Positions 27,483 to 35,677 of a stretch of 64,000 nt of DNA are shown in pieces. The position numbers and the translations under genes were made by a program. How positions within the stretch are numbered: the stretch's first letter is position 1; each line of letters starts with the position of its first letter. The notes below the pieces were generated by a model that searched no databases, had not been told where the DNA came from, and saw only the letters and a list, made by a program, of their open reading frames with translations. The DNA is from an uncultured Eubacteriales bacterium (GTDB lineage Bacteria > Bacillota > Clostridia > Christensenellales > Aristaeellaceae). Location: positions 1-64,000 of the forward strand of contig OMZY01000022.1 of the NCBI GenBank assembly GCA_900315675.1. Direction: 5' to 3'.

Positions 27483-27833
27483 ATGAACTCGCTGCTTTTA
27501 ACACTGAATTTGAAGGAGGACACAATTCTGCTCAACAAAGGAATTCTGGATATTCTCGATCATCCCCGGCAGGTACAGATCATGATTAATGAAGAACTCT
27601 GCTCCCTGCTCCTGCGGGCCTGCACCGTAGATGACTTGCAGGCGGTGGTTGTTCCAGAGGGACAGGTGATGCAGTTTGAAATCGGCGGGCGCTCCCTGCT
27701 GAAGAAGATCCGGAAGATTGCCGGGTGGGTCAATGATGAACCACGGGTCTGCACGGGAGAGTACATCCCGACGCATCAGGCAATCCGCTTTGATCTGCTG
27801 AATGCCATGCCCACGACCATGCCCAATCAATAA
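27483..27833 (+). CDS. Stand-alone copy of the recombinase C-terminal domain (copy C)
   Basis: A 116-residue minimal version of the same domain: DTILLNKGILDILDHPRQVQ, IMINEELCSLLLRACTVDDLQ, KKIRKIAGWVNDEPRVCTG, AIRFDLLNAM. Order and spacing of the hydrophobic blocks match copies A, B and D. Start at 27483 follows GATGGAGGTGACAGT; it begins 13 bases after copy B ends. No enzymatic residues seen. Confidence 0.72.
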   Translation: MNSLLLTLNLKEDTILLNKGILDILDHPRQVQIMINEELCSLLLRACTVDDLQAVVVPEGQVMQFEIGGRSLLKKIRKIAGWVNDEPRVCTGEYIPTHQAIRFDLLNAMPTTMPNQ

Positions 27834-27854
27834 AACACGGAGAGGAGGATACGG

Positions 27855-30029
27855 ATGAACCGTGAGCTATTATTCAAGCATCTGGAAGACCACTACATTC
27901 CCAAAAGAGAGATGATCAGCCGCATCCCCCTGGGAGTACAGCCAGACGAATTCTGGCAGGATGTCCTGAATCGGAGACGTGCCAGAAGTATCAGCCTGCC
28001 GCTGCATAATCCCCGGGGAATTCCATACTGGTATGTAGTCACGGGAAAGATGATCTCCGCCAGCGAACAGATCGTCAGTGAAATGATGGACAATGAGACG
28101 GAGTTTGATCCCTACAAGGATACCCCGGCGGCATCGTCTCTGGAGGAGAGTTTCTTTACCAGCTATGTGGAGGGCTCCCAGATTTCTCTGCAGGACGCCA
28201 TGGAATTCCTGCAGGGTGAACGGGAACCACAGGAACCGGAAGAGCAGATGATCATCAACAACAGGAATGCGCTGAGCTTTACCGGAGCCAACCTCTTCCG
28301 TCCCGTGGATGAAGAGTACATTCGGACGCTGGCTTATATCCTGACCGAAAACATGGACGGCGGCGGACAGGAGTATCGGCTGGACGACTGCCCGCCAATC
28401 CCCTCCATGATGGGAATCCCATACGAACTCCCAATGGCTGCCGCCCTGCAGGACAGGGTGAATGAGATCTGTATGCTGATCCATGATCCGACCATTCATC
28501 CACTGATAAAATCAGGCATAGCACAGGCATGGGTGCTTGTGACGCGGCCATTCCCTGAGGGCAATGAACGCCTTGGACGATTGCTATCGCAGGTGATTCT
28601 TTTCCGAGCTGGATACGTTTTCTTCTCCGAAATCAGCCTGTCCAGTCTGATCGCCCGCACCAGCTATGCCTACTTCAACGCCATCACAAACATTCTGCTG
28701 CCGGAGAACGGCGCTGATCTGACCTATTTTCTGGAATACTACATGACCTTGCTGGCCAAGGCGGTTGATGAACGACACCTGCGGATCCGGCAACGGGCTG
28801 AACAGACACTTCAGGCAGAACAGGAAATGGCGCGTCAGCCGCTGACACCTCCGCCGGAGCAAACACAGATGAATATCAATGTTTATGACGAAAAAAACTC
28901 CGAGACGGAAGAAAGTGCCCTTCCGGGGGAATCCGAGCCGGATAAAGGAGGTGATGAAACAATTAATCTTGCCATCGTCAAAAGGAATTTGAAGCAGTTG
29001 AAAGAAGGACCGAGTGAACGTATTACCAACTGCGCAAAGATCCTGCTCCAGTATCTGGACAACGGCATGCTAAACTTTACCGTGCAGGATATAGCGCACT
29101 CAATGAACATTGATGTAGATACGGCAGGAAACGTAATCACGCAGTTGAAAGCTAAAGGCATTCTTCAAAGTAGCCAGCGTAAAGGCAGACTGATGGTTTA
29201 TTCCTTTTGTGACGAAGAAATAAACACAGATGGAATCAGACCAAGGAGGAGCTTTCGGAGAACCCTGCTCCGGTTAAGTGAGAATGCAAATTCTGCCATC
29301 GGCAAAACTGCAGGTGTACTTCTCAAGTACCTGACCAGCGGAAGATTCACATTCCTTAGTTCAGACCTTCAGGCTGATCTTGGCTTTACGAATGAGCAGA
29401 CCTACAAAATGTGCTATCAGTTGAAAGATAAGGGTCTCGTCACATTGATAAGCCGTAATGGAGAGCACCCCAAGTACGCCCTCGCTTTCTCTGAAAATCC
29501 AATCCTTAGCACACCACCCCAAAGACCCAAAATAGAATATAGTCAGGCCTTCATGGAGAAACTGAAACAGCTGGGTGCCTCCACCAGATCTTCTAAGGAC
29601 CGGAGGATTGCTTCGATGCTGATGGAGTTCCTTTCAATCGGGATGATCACATTCCAGGATTATAAAAATGCCCAGTATGAATCCAGTTGGCAAAAGGATA
29701 TGAGCCTTGCCGAACAGATGGGACTTGTGAAGAAGCAGAATCCCGGATGCTACAGCATTTTGCGGGATATTCGTCCAGGGCCGCCTGAGTTAAAGCCAGC
29801 ACAGAAAGAAGTTGTCACGGCCATCTACAACACGTTCGGTGACGAGGTGTTCTCTTCAGAGATGGTTATTGCAACACTGGATTATTCAAAGGCTCACGCC
29901 TGCGCGATCCTGCATCAGTTCACGCTTCTGAAAATCCTCGACTGCGATACCAAATCTCCTGACAAATTTATGTACCAGTTCCGGGTCAATCCCCGTGAAA
30001 ACCCTGAATGCTTCACAGGAGCTGCCTGA
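27855..30029 (+). CDS. Degenerate Fic-domain protein with tandem winged-helix repeats
   Basis: A 724-residue protein. The N-terminal half is a Fic fold: an inhibitory-helix motif T-S-Y-V-E106-G107 is intact, but the core motif, normally H-x-F-x-(D/E)-G-N-G-R-x-x-R, reads RPFPEGNERLGR (231-242), so the catalytic histidine is Arg231 and the last glycine Glu238. AMP transfer is therefore unlikely. Residues about 375-715 contain four winged-helix-like repeats (for example LLQYLDNGMLNFTVQDIAHSM and LLKYLTSGRFTFLSSDLQAD). GAGAGGAGG precedes the ATG. It looks like a DNA-binding scaffold or regulator of the recombinase block. Confidence 0.78.
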   Translation: MNRELLFKHLEDHYIPKREMISRIPLGVQPDEFWQDVLNRRRARSISLPLHNPRGIPYWYVVTGKMISASEQIVSEMMDNETEFDPYKDTPAASSLEESFFTSYVEGSQISLQDAMEFLQGEREPQEPEEQMIINNRNALSFTGANLFRPVDEEYIRTLAYILTENMDGGGQEYRLDDCPPIPSMMGIPYELPMAAALQDRVNEICMLIHDPTIHPLIKSGIAQAWVLVTRPFPEGNERLGRLLSQVILFRAGYVFFSEISLSSLIARTSYAYFNAITNILLPENGADLTYFLEYYMTLLAKAVDERHLRIRQRAEQTLQAEQEMARQPLTPPPEQTQMNINVYDEKNSETEESALPGESEPDKGGDETINLAIVKRNLKQLKEGPSERITNCAKILLQYLDNGMLNFTVQDIAHSMNIDVDTAGNVITQLKAKGILQSSQRKGRLMVYSFCDEEINTDGIRPRRSFRRTLLRLSENANSAIGKTAGVLLKYLTSGRFTFLSSDLQADLGFTNEQTYKMCYQLKDKGLVTLISRNGEHPKYALAFSENPILSTPPQRPKIEYSQAFMEKLKQLGASTRSSKDRRIASMLMEFLSIGMITFQDYKNAQYESSWQKDMSLAEQMGLVKKQNPGCYSILRDIRPGPPELKPAQKEVVTAIYNTFGDEVFSSEMVIATLDYSKAHACAILHQFTLLKILDCDTKSPDKFMYQFRVNPRENPECFTGAA

Positions 30030-30055
30030 CCAGAACGGGAAAGGAGCGAAGACAC

Positions 30056-30484
30056 ATGCGTATGAAGGAGCCTCCACTGAACGATGCAGGATGGGAGGAA
30101 GCGCTGAAGCTGTGCTTCCGGCAGGAGATCACCATCTCCTTTATCACTGGAAAGCAGAACATGATTATTTTCACAAAGGCTGCCATCAACGCCCTGAACA
30201 ATCCTTCCTATATGCAGTTGCTGATCAACACTGAAGATCTGAGCCTCCTTCTGATCGGAGCGGATTATCAGAGTCCTGACAGCATTCGGGTCTGCGACAT
30301 CGGGAAAGAGCCGCTTAACCAGCAGAGGCAGAAACTGCTGGCATGGGCAATAGACCGGGCAGGCTGGAAAAAAGGCTATCGGTATACGGTCAGCGCTATC
30401 ACGCTTGATGTCGCGAACAGGCCTGCACTCCACTTCTGCATGCGGAATGCGGTGATGCGTATTCCCGCGATGAAAACGGCCTGA
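30056..30484 (+). CDS. Stand-alone copy of the recombinase C-terminal domain (copy D)
   Basis: A 142-residue protein with the shared domain: NMIIFTKAAINALNNPSYMQ, LLINTEDLSLLLIGADYQ, LAWAIDRAGWKKGYRYTVSA, PALHFCMRNAVM. The nearest visible relative is copy C (same short N-terminus). Start at 30056 follows AAAGGAGCGAAGACAC, 26 bases after the Fic-like gene. It closes the block before a terminator. Confidence 0.72.
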   Translation: MRMKEPPLNDAGWEEALKLCFRQEITISFITGKQNMIIFTKAAINALNNPSYMQLLINTEDLSLLLIGADYQSPDSIRVCDIGKEPLNQQRQKLLAWAIDRAGWKKGYRYTVSAITLDVANRPALHFCMRNAVMRIPAMKTA

Positions 30485-30559
30485 CAGAAACCTCTGGCAT
30501 TTACATGGATGTCTAGAATTCCAAGGAGCCTGTAGAGAAAGTCGTTAATTATCAACGCT

Positions 30560-30587
30560 CCCAGCGGTTAGCATCCGCTGGGCTTTT
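30560..30587 (+). terminator. Terminator closing the recombinase/Fic-like block
   Basis: CCCAGCGG and CCGCTGGG around a seven-base loop, followed by CTTTT. The remaining 130 bases to the next gene hold a purine-rich leader and no open frame. Confidence 0.8.
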
Positions 30588-30720
30588 ACATAACCGGATG
30601 TAATTGCCGCTTTTAGCTATCAGTGCCTGCAGGCGTTGGAAACATTAGCGTTTAAGGAGGGGGCTTCGAAATTTTCCCTTTCATCGAGAGGATCTTTTTC
30701 CTCCAGATGGGAGTGGAATC

Positions 30721-31074
30721 ATGACAAACGCGGAGAAGCAGAGAATCATCCGGCTACGTGAACAGGGACTGGGCTATACGCAGATCGCGAATCGAATGGG
30801 ATTATCCAAGAGTACGGTGTCCACCTTCTGCAAGCGGAACGGGCTGGCCGAAGAGCCGAAAGAAAAGCCTCAGAAGTCAAAGAATTACTTGCTATCTGGG
30901 GCCACCCATGGTAATACGTCCACTGACCTTCCGCAGCCTACCACGTTGGTGGCAGATCCCATGGAACTGGACATCACCTGCAAGGTAACGGTTTCCTATG
31001 CGGATGAGCCTGACGAAACGGCGGTTGCGGACGTGCTCGAGATTCTGAGAAACGCAGAGAGGAGGAGTTCCTGA
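30721..31074 (+). CDS. Small HTH protein coupled to serine recombinase
   Basis: A 117-residue protein with an N-terminal helix-turn-helix of resolvase/sigma-like type (RIIRLREQGLGYTQIANRMG, LSKSTVSTFCKRNGL), a Pro/Lys linker and an acidic C-terminal part (DITCKVTVSYADEPDETA). Its stop codon overlaps the next start (TGATG), so it is translated with the recombinase and may act as its directionality or regulatory partner; this is inference from position. Confidence 0.78.
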   Translation: MTNAEKQRIIRLREQGLGYTQIANRMGLSKSTVSTFCKRNGLAEEPKEKPQKSKNYLLSGATHGNTSTDLPQPTTLVADPMELDITCKVTVSYADEPDETAVADVLEILRNAERRSS

Positions 31075-32648
31075 TGAAACGCGTCATTTGCCTTTACCGC
31101 GTTTCAACGCTCGGTCAGGTGGATCATGACGACATTCCCATGCAGAAGACCGCCTGCCGGGAGTACGCCGCCCGGCACCCGGACTGGAAGATTGTCGATG
31201 AGATTTCTGAAAAAGGCGTCTCCGGTTACAAGATCAGCACAAACGAACGGGACGCCATTCTGGAAATCAAGAACCGGGCCGTGCAGCATCAGTTTGATGT
31301 CCTGCTGGTCTTCATGTTCGACCGGATCGGCAGACGCGATGACGAAACGCCGTTTGTGGTGCAGTGGTTCGTGCAGCAGGGCATCGAGGTCTGGAGCGCC
31401 CGGGAGGGCGAACAGCGCTTTGACACCCATGTGGACAAGCTGATGAACTACATCCGGTTTTGGCAGGCTTCCGGCGAAAGTGAAAAGACTGCCATCCGCG
31501 TCCGGACAAAACACTCCCAGATGGTTCAGGAGTGCCAGTGGCGCGGCGGACTGGTCGCCTACGGTTATCACCTTGTTCAGAAGGGCCGCACAAACAAAAA
31601 GAACCAGCCTGTGCCGGATCTGGAGATCGATGAAGACGAAGCCAAAATCGTCCGCGAGATCTACCACCTGCTGGTGGACGAGGGCTACGGCACAAACCGG
31701 GTAGCCAAGTACCTGAATGCGAAAGGGATCAAGACGAAACGCGGCACCACTCTTTGGAGAGGAACTTCCATTCGTGCGCTGATCGACAACCCGATCTACA
31801 AAGGAATCCTTCGCTTCGGCCCGGAACGGTCCCAGCCCTTTAAGCACCTGATCATCATCGACGAGGCCAGGTACGACAAGTGTCTGGAGATCGTTAAAGG
31901 CCGCGCCAAGGGGTCCACGAAGGATCAGGATTCCCCGAAGACGTCAGCCTCCCGGTCACTTCTGACAGGGCTGCTCTACTGTGCGGACTGCGGCAGCAAG
32001 CTCTGCTTCACCCACAACACCACGCGGCGGCATCTCGCCAGCGGTGACATTCGGCTTCATGAGCGTGATCTTTACCGCTGTTACCGGAAGATCTCAGCAC
32101 CGGACAGCTGCAACGGGCAGAGCGCCTACCATGTGGAGCCAATCATCGAAGCGGTGGAGACAAAGGTCAGAGAGTTCCTTTCCCAGATCGGTGAGATCCC
32201 CGAAGAAGACCTGCTCAAGCTGGCAGCCAGCAGGAAACAGGAGGTTTGCGAGGTAGCCCTGAAGCAGGCGCGAAGCGATTACGAAAACGCTAAGCGTCAG
32301 GTCGACGCACTCGAGGATCAGGCCATAAAAGCCCTGACAGGTGAAAGCCAGTTGGACCTGAACATCATCAACAGCATGCTGGTGAAGCACCGGGCTAAAA
32401 TGACGGAAGCGTTGGACGCCATGGAAGAAGCAGAAGGGCGGATGAACGCGGAAAAGCAAAACGCCCGGAATGTAAAAGCGGAGATTGACGAAATCCGGAG
32501 TTGGGTGGATCAGTATGCCGAAAGCAGCGTAGAGGCGAAGCACATGGTGATTGCCCGGCTGATTGACAGGATTGAAGTTGGAAGTGGATACGAGGTTCAC
32601 ATTCAGTTCAGGGTTTCAGTAGCTCAACTGGTCAGAAAGACCGCGTGA
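31074..32648 (+). CDS. Large serine recombinase, candidate phage integrase
   Basis: A 524-residue site-specific recombinase with all expected parts: catalytic Ser11 in CLYRVSTLG, FMFDRIGRRDDE in the catalytic domain, recombinase domain (about 160-250: GGLVAYGYHLV, RALIDNPIYKGILR), a zinc ribbon with cysteine pairs (LLYCADCGSKLCF, RCYRKISAPDSC) and a coiled-coil (about 380-470) inserted before the end. This architecture integrates many clostridial phages and ICEs. Start at 31074 follows AGGAGGAG. A terminator follows within 20 bases; an attachment site would be expected near one end, but I could not identify one. Confidence 0.9.
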   Translation: MKRVICLYRVSTLGQVDHDDIPMQKTACREYAARHPDWKIVDEISEKGVSGYKISTNERDAILEIKNRAVQHQFDVLLVFMFDRIGRRDDETPFVVQWFVQQGIEVWSAREGEQRFDTHVDKLMNYIRFWQASGESEKTAIRVRTKHSQMVQECQWRGGLVAYGYHLVQKGRTNKKNQPVPDLEIDEDEAKIVREIYHLLVDEGYGTNRVAKYLNAKGIKTKRGTTLWRGTSIRALIDNPIYKGILRFGPERSQPFKHLIIIDEARYDKCLEIVKGRAKGSTKDQDSPKTSASRSLLTGLLYCADCGSKLCFTHNTTRRHLASGDIRLHERDLYRCYRKISAPDSCNGQSAYHVEPIIEAVETKVREFLSQIGEIPEEDLLKLAASRKQEVCEVALKQARSDYENAKRQVDALEDQAIKALTGESQLDLNIINSMLVKHRAKMTEALDAMEEAEGRMNAEKQNARNVKAEIDEIRSWVDQYAESSVEAKHMVIARLIDRIEVGSGYEVHIQFRVSVAQLVRKTA

Positions 32649-32663
32649 CAGAGTTTTCTACAG

Positions 32664-32685
32664 GCAGGCTTAGGCCTGCTTTTTT
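32664..32685 (+). terminator. Terminator after serine recombinase
   Basis: GCAGGC-TTAG-GCCTGC stem with six Ts. Confidence 0.85.
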
Positions 32686-32732
32686 GATTGTTCGAAATTT
32701 TCAACAATCAGGCGAGAGCCCTTATTTTATCA

Positions 32733-32762
32733 TGGACATGGCCTGTAAGATCATGGTATAAT
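32733..32762 (+). promoter_or_regulatory. Strong promoter
   Basis: TGGACA (five of six to consensus), 18-base spacer, TATAAT ending at 32762. It is about 195 bases ahead of the next start codon, so the transcript has a long leader. Confidence 0.65.
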
Positions 32763-32768
32763 CCACAT

Positions 32769-32945
32769 TAAGATTTGTAGTAGCAAGGGCGATGGTGGCT
32801 GAGGTCGCTCAGTCAAGACAGCATGGCCTTCCCCCGCGAAGGGGTGGTTCCGGCACAAGACCATGGACTGTAAAGGAATTCAACATCTGCTGAAGGGGCA
32901 CCCACTTTGAGGAAGATGGGAGGCCTGTATTGAGCTTATTCAGAA
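32769..32945 (+). ncRNA. Possible structured RNA or long leader
   Basis: A GC-richer stretch in AT-rich surroundings that starts seven bases after a promoter and has no open frame. It can fold: CTGAG-GTCG-CTCAG (32799-32812); a long stem ACAGCATGG with CCATG-GA-CTGT (32818-32871) enclosing CCCC-GCGAA-GGGG; and CCCA with TGGG at 32900-32919. A terminator before the next gene is absent, so it may be a leader of the gene at 32959. I do not recognise an Rfam class; 6S-like RNA was considered but not supported. Confidence 0.35.
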
Positions 32946-32958
32946 AGAAGGAATCACT

Positions 32959-35631
32959 ATGCGGAAAGTCCTGCTGATAATCATCTCTGCTCTCATTCTA
33001 TGCCTCTCGCTCCCTTTTGCGGGGCTTGCTGCAGCTCCTGACATAGATCTGTCGGCATTTTCACTGGAAGAATTAAATCAGATAAAAGCCGATATCACCG
33101 CAGAAACCAAGTTACATCATGAGATGAACTCAAAGGTGCAGGAGGATGTCCTGAATGCGGTGAAAGCGGTGACAGAGCAGTATTATTCAGAGAAAGGCAT
33201 TACGGTCTCCTGGGCTTGGCATGGCTGGGAATATACATACACCAGAAACGTTGACTTCTTCACACTTACTACGCATCTGGATTATCAGGATGCCGAAAAG
33301 AAGAACCATAAAGTAGACGTCTCAGCAGAGCTATACTACGACGGAAACGCTTATAATGTTTATCGCTTGAGCTTGGATAAAGAACAGGTGTTCGCCAGTG
33401 ATTATGTGCTCCCGGATAATCTTCTCATTGATACGGCAACCGTAACAATCAACGAAAGAACAGGAATCAATCTTTCTTTGCTGAGCGCGGATGATCTAAA
33501 GAGTTTTGAGAGAAACGTTCAAAAAGAAATTGATACCAATCATAATCCAAGGAATTCGGGTAAAGTCAACGATACCTTGAAAAAGACCGTAGAAGCGCAT
33601 TTTTCGGCTCTTGGTGTTTCTGTTGAATGGCCGTGGTTTGACTATAACTACACCTGCGATTGGGACTGCTATACTGAAACTACACGAATCACATATGAAT
33701 TGGATGGGACACGGCATAAAGATGAACGCGTTTATGCGGAAATATTCCCAGATGCCGGACAATACCGTGTGTATTATCTCATAATTGGAGATCAAGTACT
33801 ATTTGATGAACGTGATTCTGCATCCGATGCAAATGCAGTTCTGTTCTTGCGGAAACGTGCTTATGCAGAAGCAGTTCAGCTTTTCTCGGAAGAGAATTAC
33901 GAAGCGGCATATGCCATTTTCGACACATTAGGCGACTTTGATAACAGTCTGGAACTGAAAGAACATTGCATTGATGCTGTTGACCATCTGCGGTATGAAA
34001 AAGCACAGTCTCTGATGGAATCGAAAGAATACGATGATGCTATTACCATTTTTGATTCCCTGGGCGATTACGCAGACAGCAGCCAAAAAGCAGATCAGTG
34101 CAGAGACGCCATAAAAGAAATCAAATATCAGAATGCGATTGCTTTAATGGAAGAAGGCAAGTTTGAACAGGCTATTGAAGGATTTACTGAAATATCTGAT
34201 TATAAGGACAGTCAGCAGAAAATCAGCGAATGTCAGGGAGGCATCACTGAGAACGAGTATAATCGTGCAGTAGGCTTGATGACTGAAGGGAAGTATTCCG
34301 ACGCCATTACCATCTTTAAAACTCTGAATGGATATTCAGACAGTGAAGAGAATATCCTCACATGTCAGGAAAATATAAACAGTCAAAATTATGCAGACGC
34401 TGACGCACTTTACGTTGCTGGACATTACGATGAAGCTCTGGACGCATTTTCAGCCCTTGGCGATTATAAGGATAGCAAAGACCGGGCTGCACAGATACAG
34501 GAAATCATCTCTTCGATTGACCGGGAGATCACACTTGCTGAGTCTGAATTCTTTATTTTCCAAGGACAGAAAGTGGTTCTCGAGCCCTCTGTCACAAAGC
34601 TGAATCAGAATGCTACAGATGAGACAACTGTTGTGTTTTCATCCAGCGATCAGAATGTTGCACGTGTCGGTAAGGATGGAAGTGTCACCGCTGCCAAGGT
34701 TGGCGATGTCACCATCCGTTGCGAAGCAGCTGATAACCCCTATGTCATGGTGGAAGCCACAGTCCATGTGGTAAAGAATGTTAATCGTATCACACTCAGT
34801 TCGAACAAGGCAGACCTTTCTATCCCGGAGCAAAACGGAAATAGCAGTACACAGTTGACGTTCACAGTTGATCCGGAAGATGCTTATATTAAAACGGGCA
34901 TATGGTCTTCCAACAACGAAAATGTTGCCACGGTCGATCAGGAAGGAAAGATCACTGCAGTAGGCGTCGGACGCGCAGTCATAACATTTACTTCTGATGA
35001 TAGTTCAAAGGGAAAGAAAGCAGCCACTTGCAACGTAAATGTTGTTCAGGCAGTAACTTCTCTAGTGCTTACTGAAACATCTGGTATCATTTATGTTGGC
35101 AAGCCGACTCAGCTTAAGCCCACAATCGAACCCAAGAATGCTGCAAACAAAAAGTTAACCTGGACTTCTAGCAATGAAGAAATCGCTACGGTGAACGCCA
35201 ATGGTCAGATCAAAGGAATTACACCCGGTGAAGTCGTGATTACTGCTAGCTCTTCTGATGGACCGTCCGTGAAGTATAACGCAACCGTGAAGATGCCTCC
35301 AGTTACTTTGAAAGTATCCGGTACTGCAAAATGCATAGCTAAGAATCATGTTGGGAACAAATGGACCAAAGGATTCCTTCTGAATGGAGAAGATATTAAA
35401 GGAACTGGAAAAGTGACTGTGGAGAACGGAGACATCATTACAGTTGGATGCTGGATAGAAGAAAACGATGCCAATCCTGAGTCAGATGGATTTACTGAAA
35501 AAATAGAAATTACTCCTGAAATAATGAAAAAGGGTCTGAAGATTGAGCGGACAGTCTATGTGACTGAAAATGGTGGTAGGTATTCCGGTTACTCTGCCGA
35601 GTGGAGTGTTGTGATAACCATAAAACCGTAA
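32959..35631 (+). CDS. Secreted TPR and Big2-domain protein
   Basis: An 890-residue exported protein. Signal peptide 1-24 (LLIIISALILCLSLPFAGLA) is followed by two copies of a 130-residue domain (WAWHGWEYTYTRNVDFFT and WPWFDYNYTCDWDCYTETT), five TPR-like repeats at about 300-510 (A-x-x-L-x-x-x-G-x-Y-x-x-A-I-x-x-F-x-x-L-x-D-Y-x-D-S), three bacterial Ig-like Big2 domains (about 545-790; IKGITPGEVVITASSS) and a C-terminal beta domain. No sortase motif or transmembrane anchor seen. It is AT-richer than the phage genes. Likely a surface or adhesion protein; function not known. Confidence 0.82.
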   Translation: MRKVLLIIISALILCLSLPFAGLAAAPDIDLSAFSLEELNQIKADITAETKLHHEMNSKVQEDVLNAVKAVTEQYYSEKGITVSWAWHGWEYTYTRNVDFFTLTTHLDYQDAEKKNHKVDVSAELYYDGNAYNVYRLSLDKEQVFASDYVLPDNLLIDTATVTINERTGINLSLLSADDLKSFERNVQKEIDTNHNPRNSGKVNDTLKKTVEAHFSALGVSVEWPWFDYNYTCDWDCYTETTRITYELDGTRHKDERVYAEIFPDAGQYRVYYLIIGDQVLFDERDSASDANAVLFLRKRAYAEAVQLFSEENYEAAYAIFDTLGDFDNSLELKEHCIDAVDHLRYEKAQSLMESKEYDDAITIFDSLGDYADSSQKADQCRDAIKEIKYQNAIALMEEGKFEQAIEGFTEISDYKDSQQKISECQGGITENEYNRAVGLMTEGKYSDAITIFKTLNGYSDSEENILTCQENINSQNYADADALYVAGHYDEALDAFSALGDYKDSKDRAAQIQEIISSIDREITLAESEFFIFQGQKVVLEPSVTKLNQNATDETTVVFSSSDQNVARVGKDGSVTAAKVGDVTIRCEAADNPYVMVEATVHVVKNVNRITLSSNKADLSIPEQNGNSSTQLTFTVDPEDAYIKTGIWSSNNENVATVDQEGKITAVGVGRAVITFTSDDSSKGKKAATCNVNVVQAVTSLVLTETSGIIYVGKPTQLKPTIEPKNAANKKLTWTSSNEEIATVNANGQIKGITPGEVVITASSSDGPSVKYNATVKMPPVTLKVSGTAKCIAKNHVGNKWTKGFLLNGEDIKGTGKVTVENGDIITVGCWIEENDANPESDGFTEKIEITPEIMKKGLKIERTVYVTENGGRYSGYSAEWSVVITIKP

Positions 35632-35677
35632 ATTCTTACAAAAAGGAAAGCATAATCACAAAAAAGGGGGAAGCAAC

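Noticed and set aside
27855-30029. Active Fic AMP-transferase or toxin
   Set aside because: The catalytic histidine of the Fic motif is replaced by arginine and a conserved glycine by glutamate.
32769-32945. 6S RNA, tmRNA, SRP RNA or RNase P RNA
   Set aside because: None of the hallmark sequences of tmRNA, SRP RNA or RNase P RNA could be found, and no clear closing stem for 6S RNA; kept only as an unnamed structured-RNA candidate.
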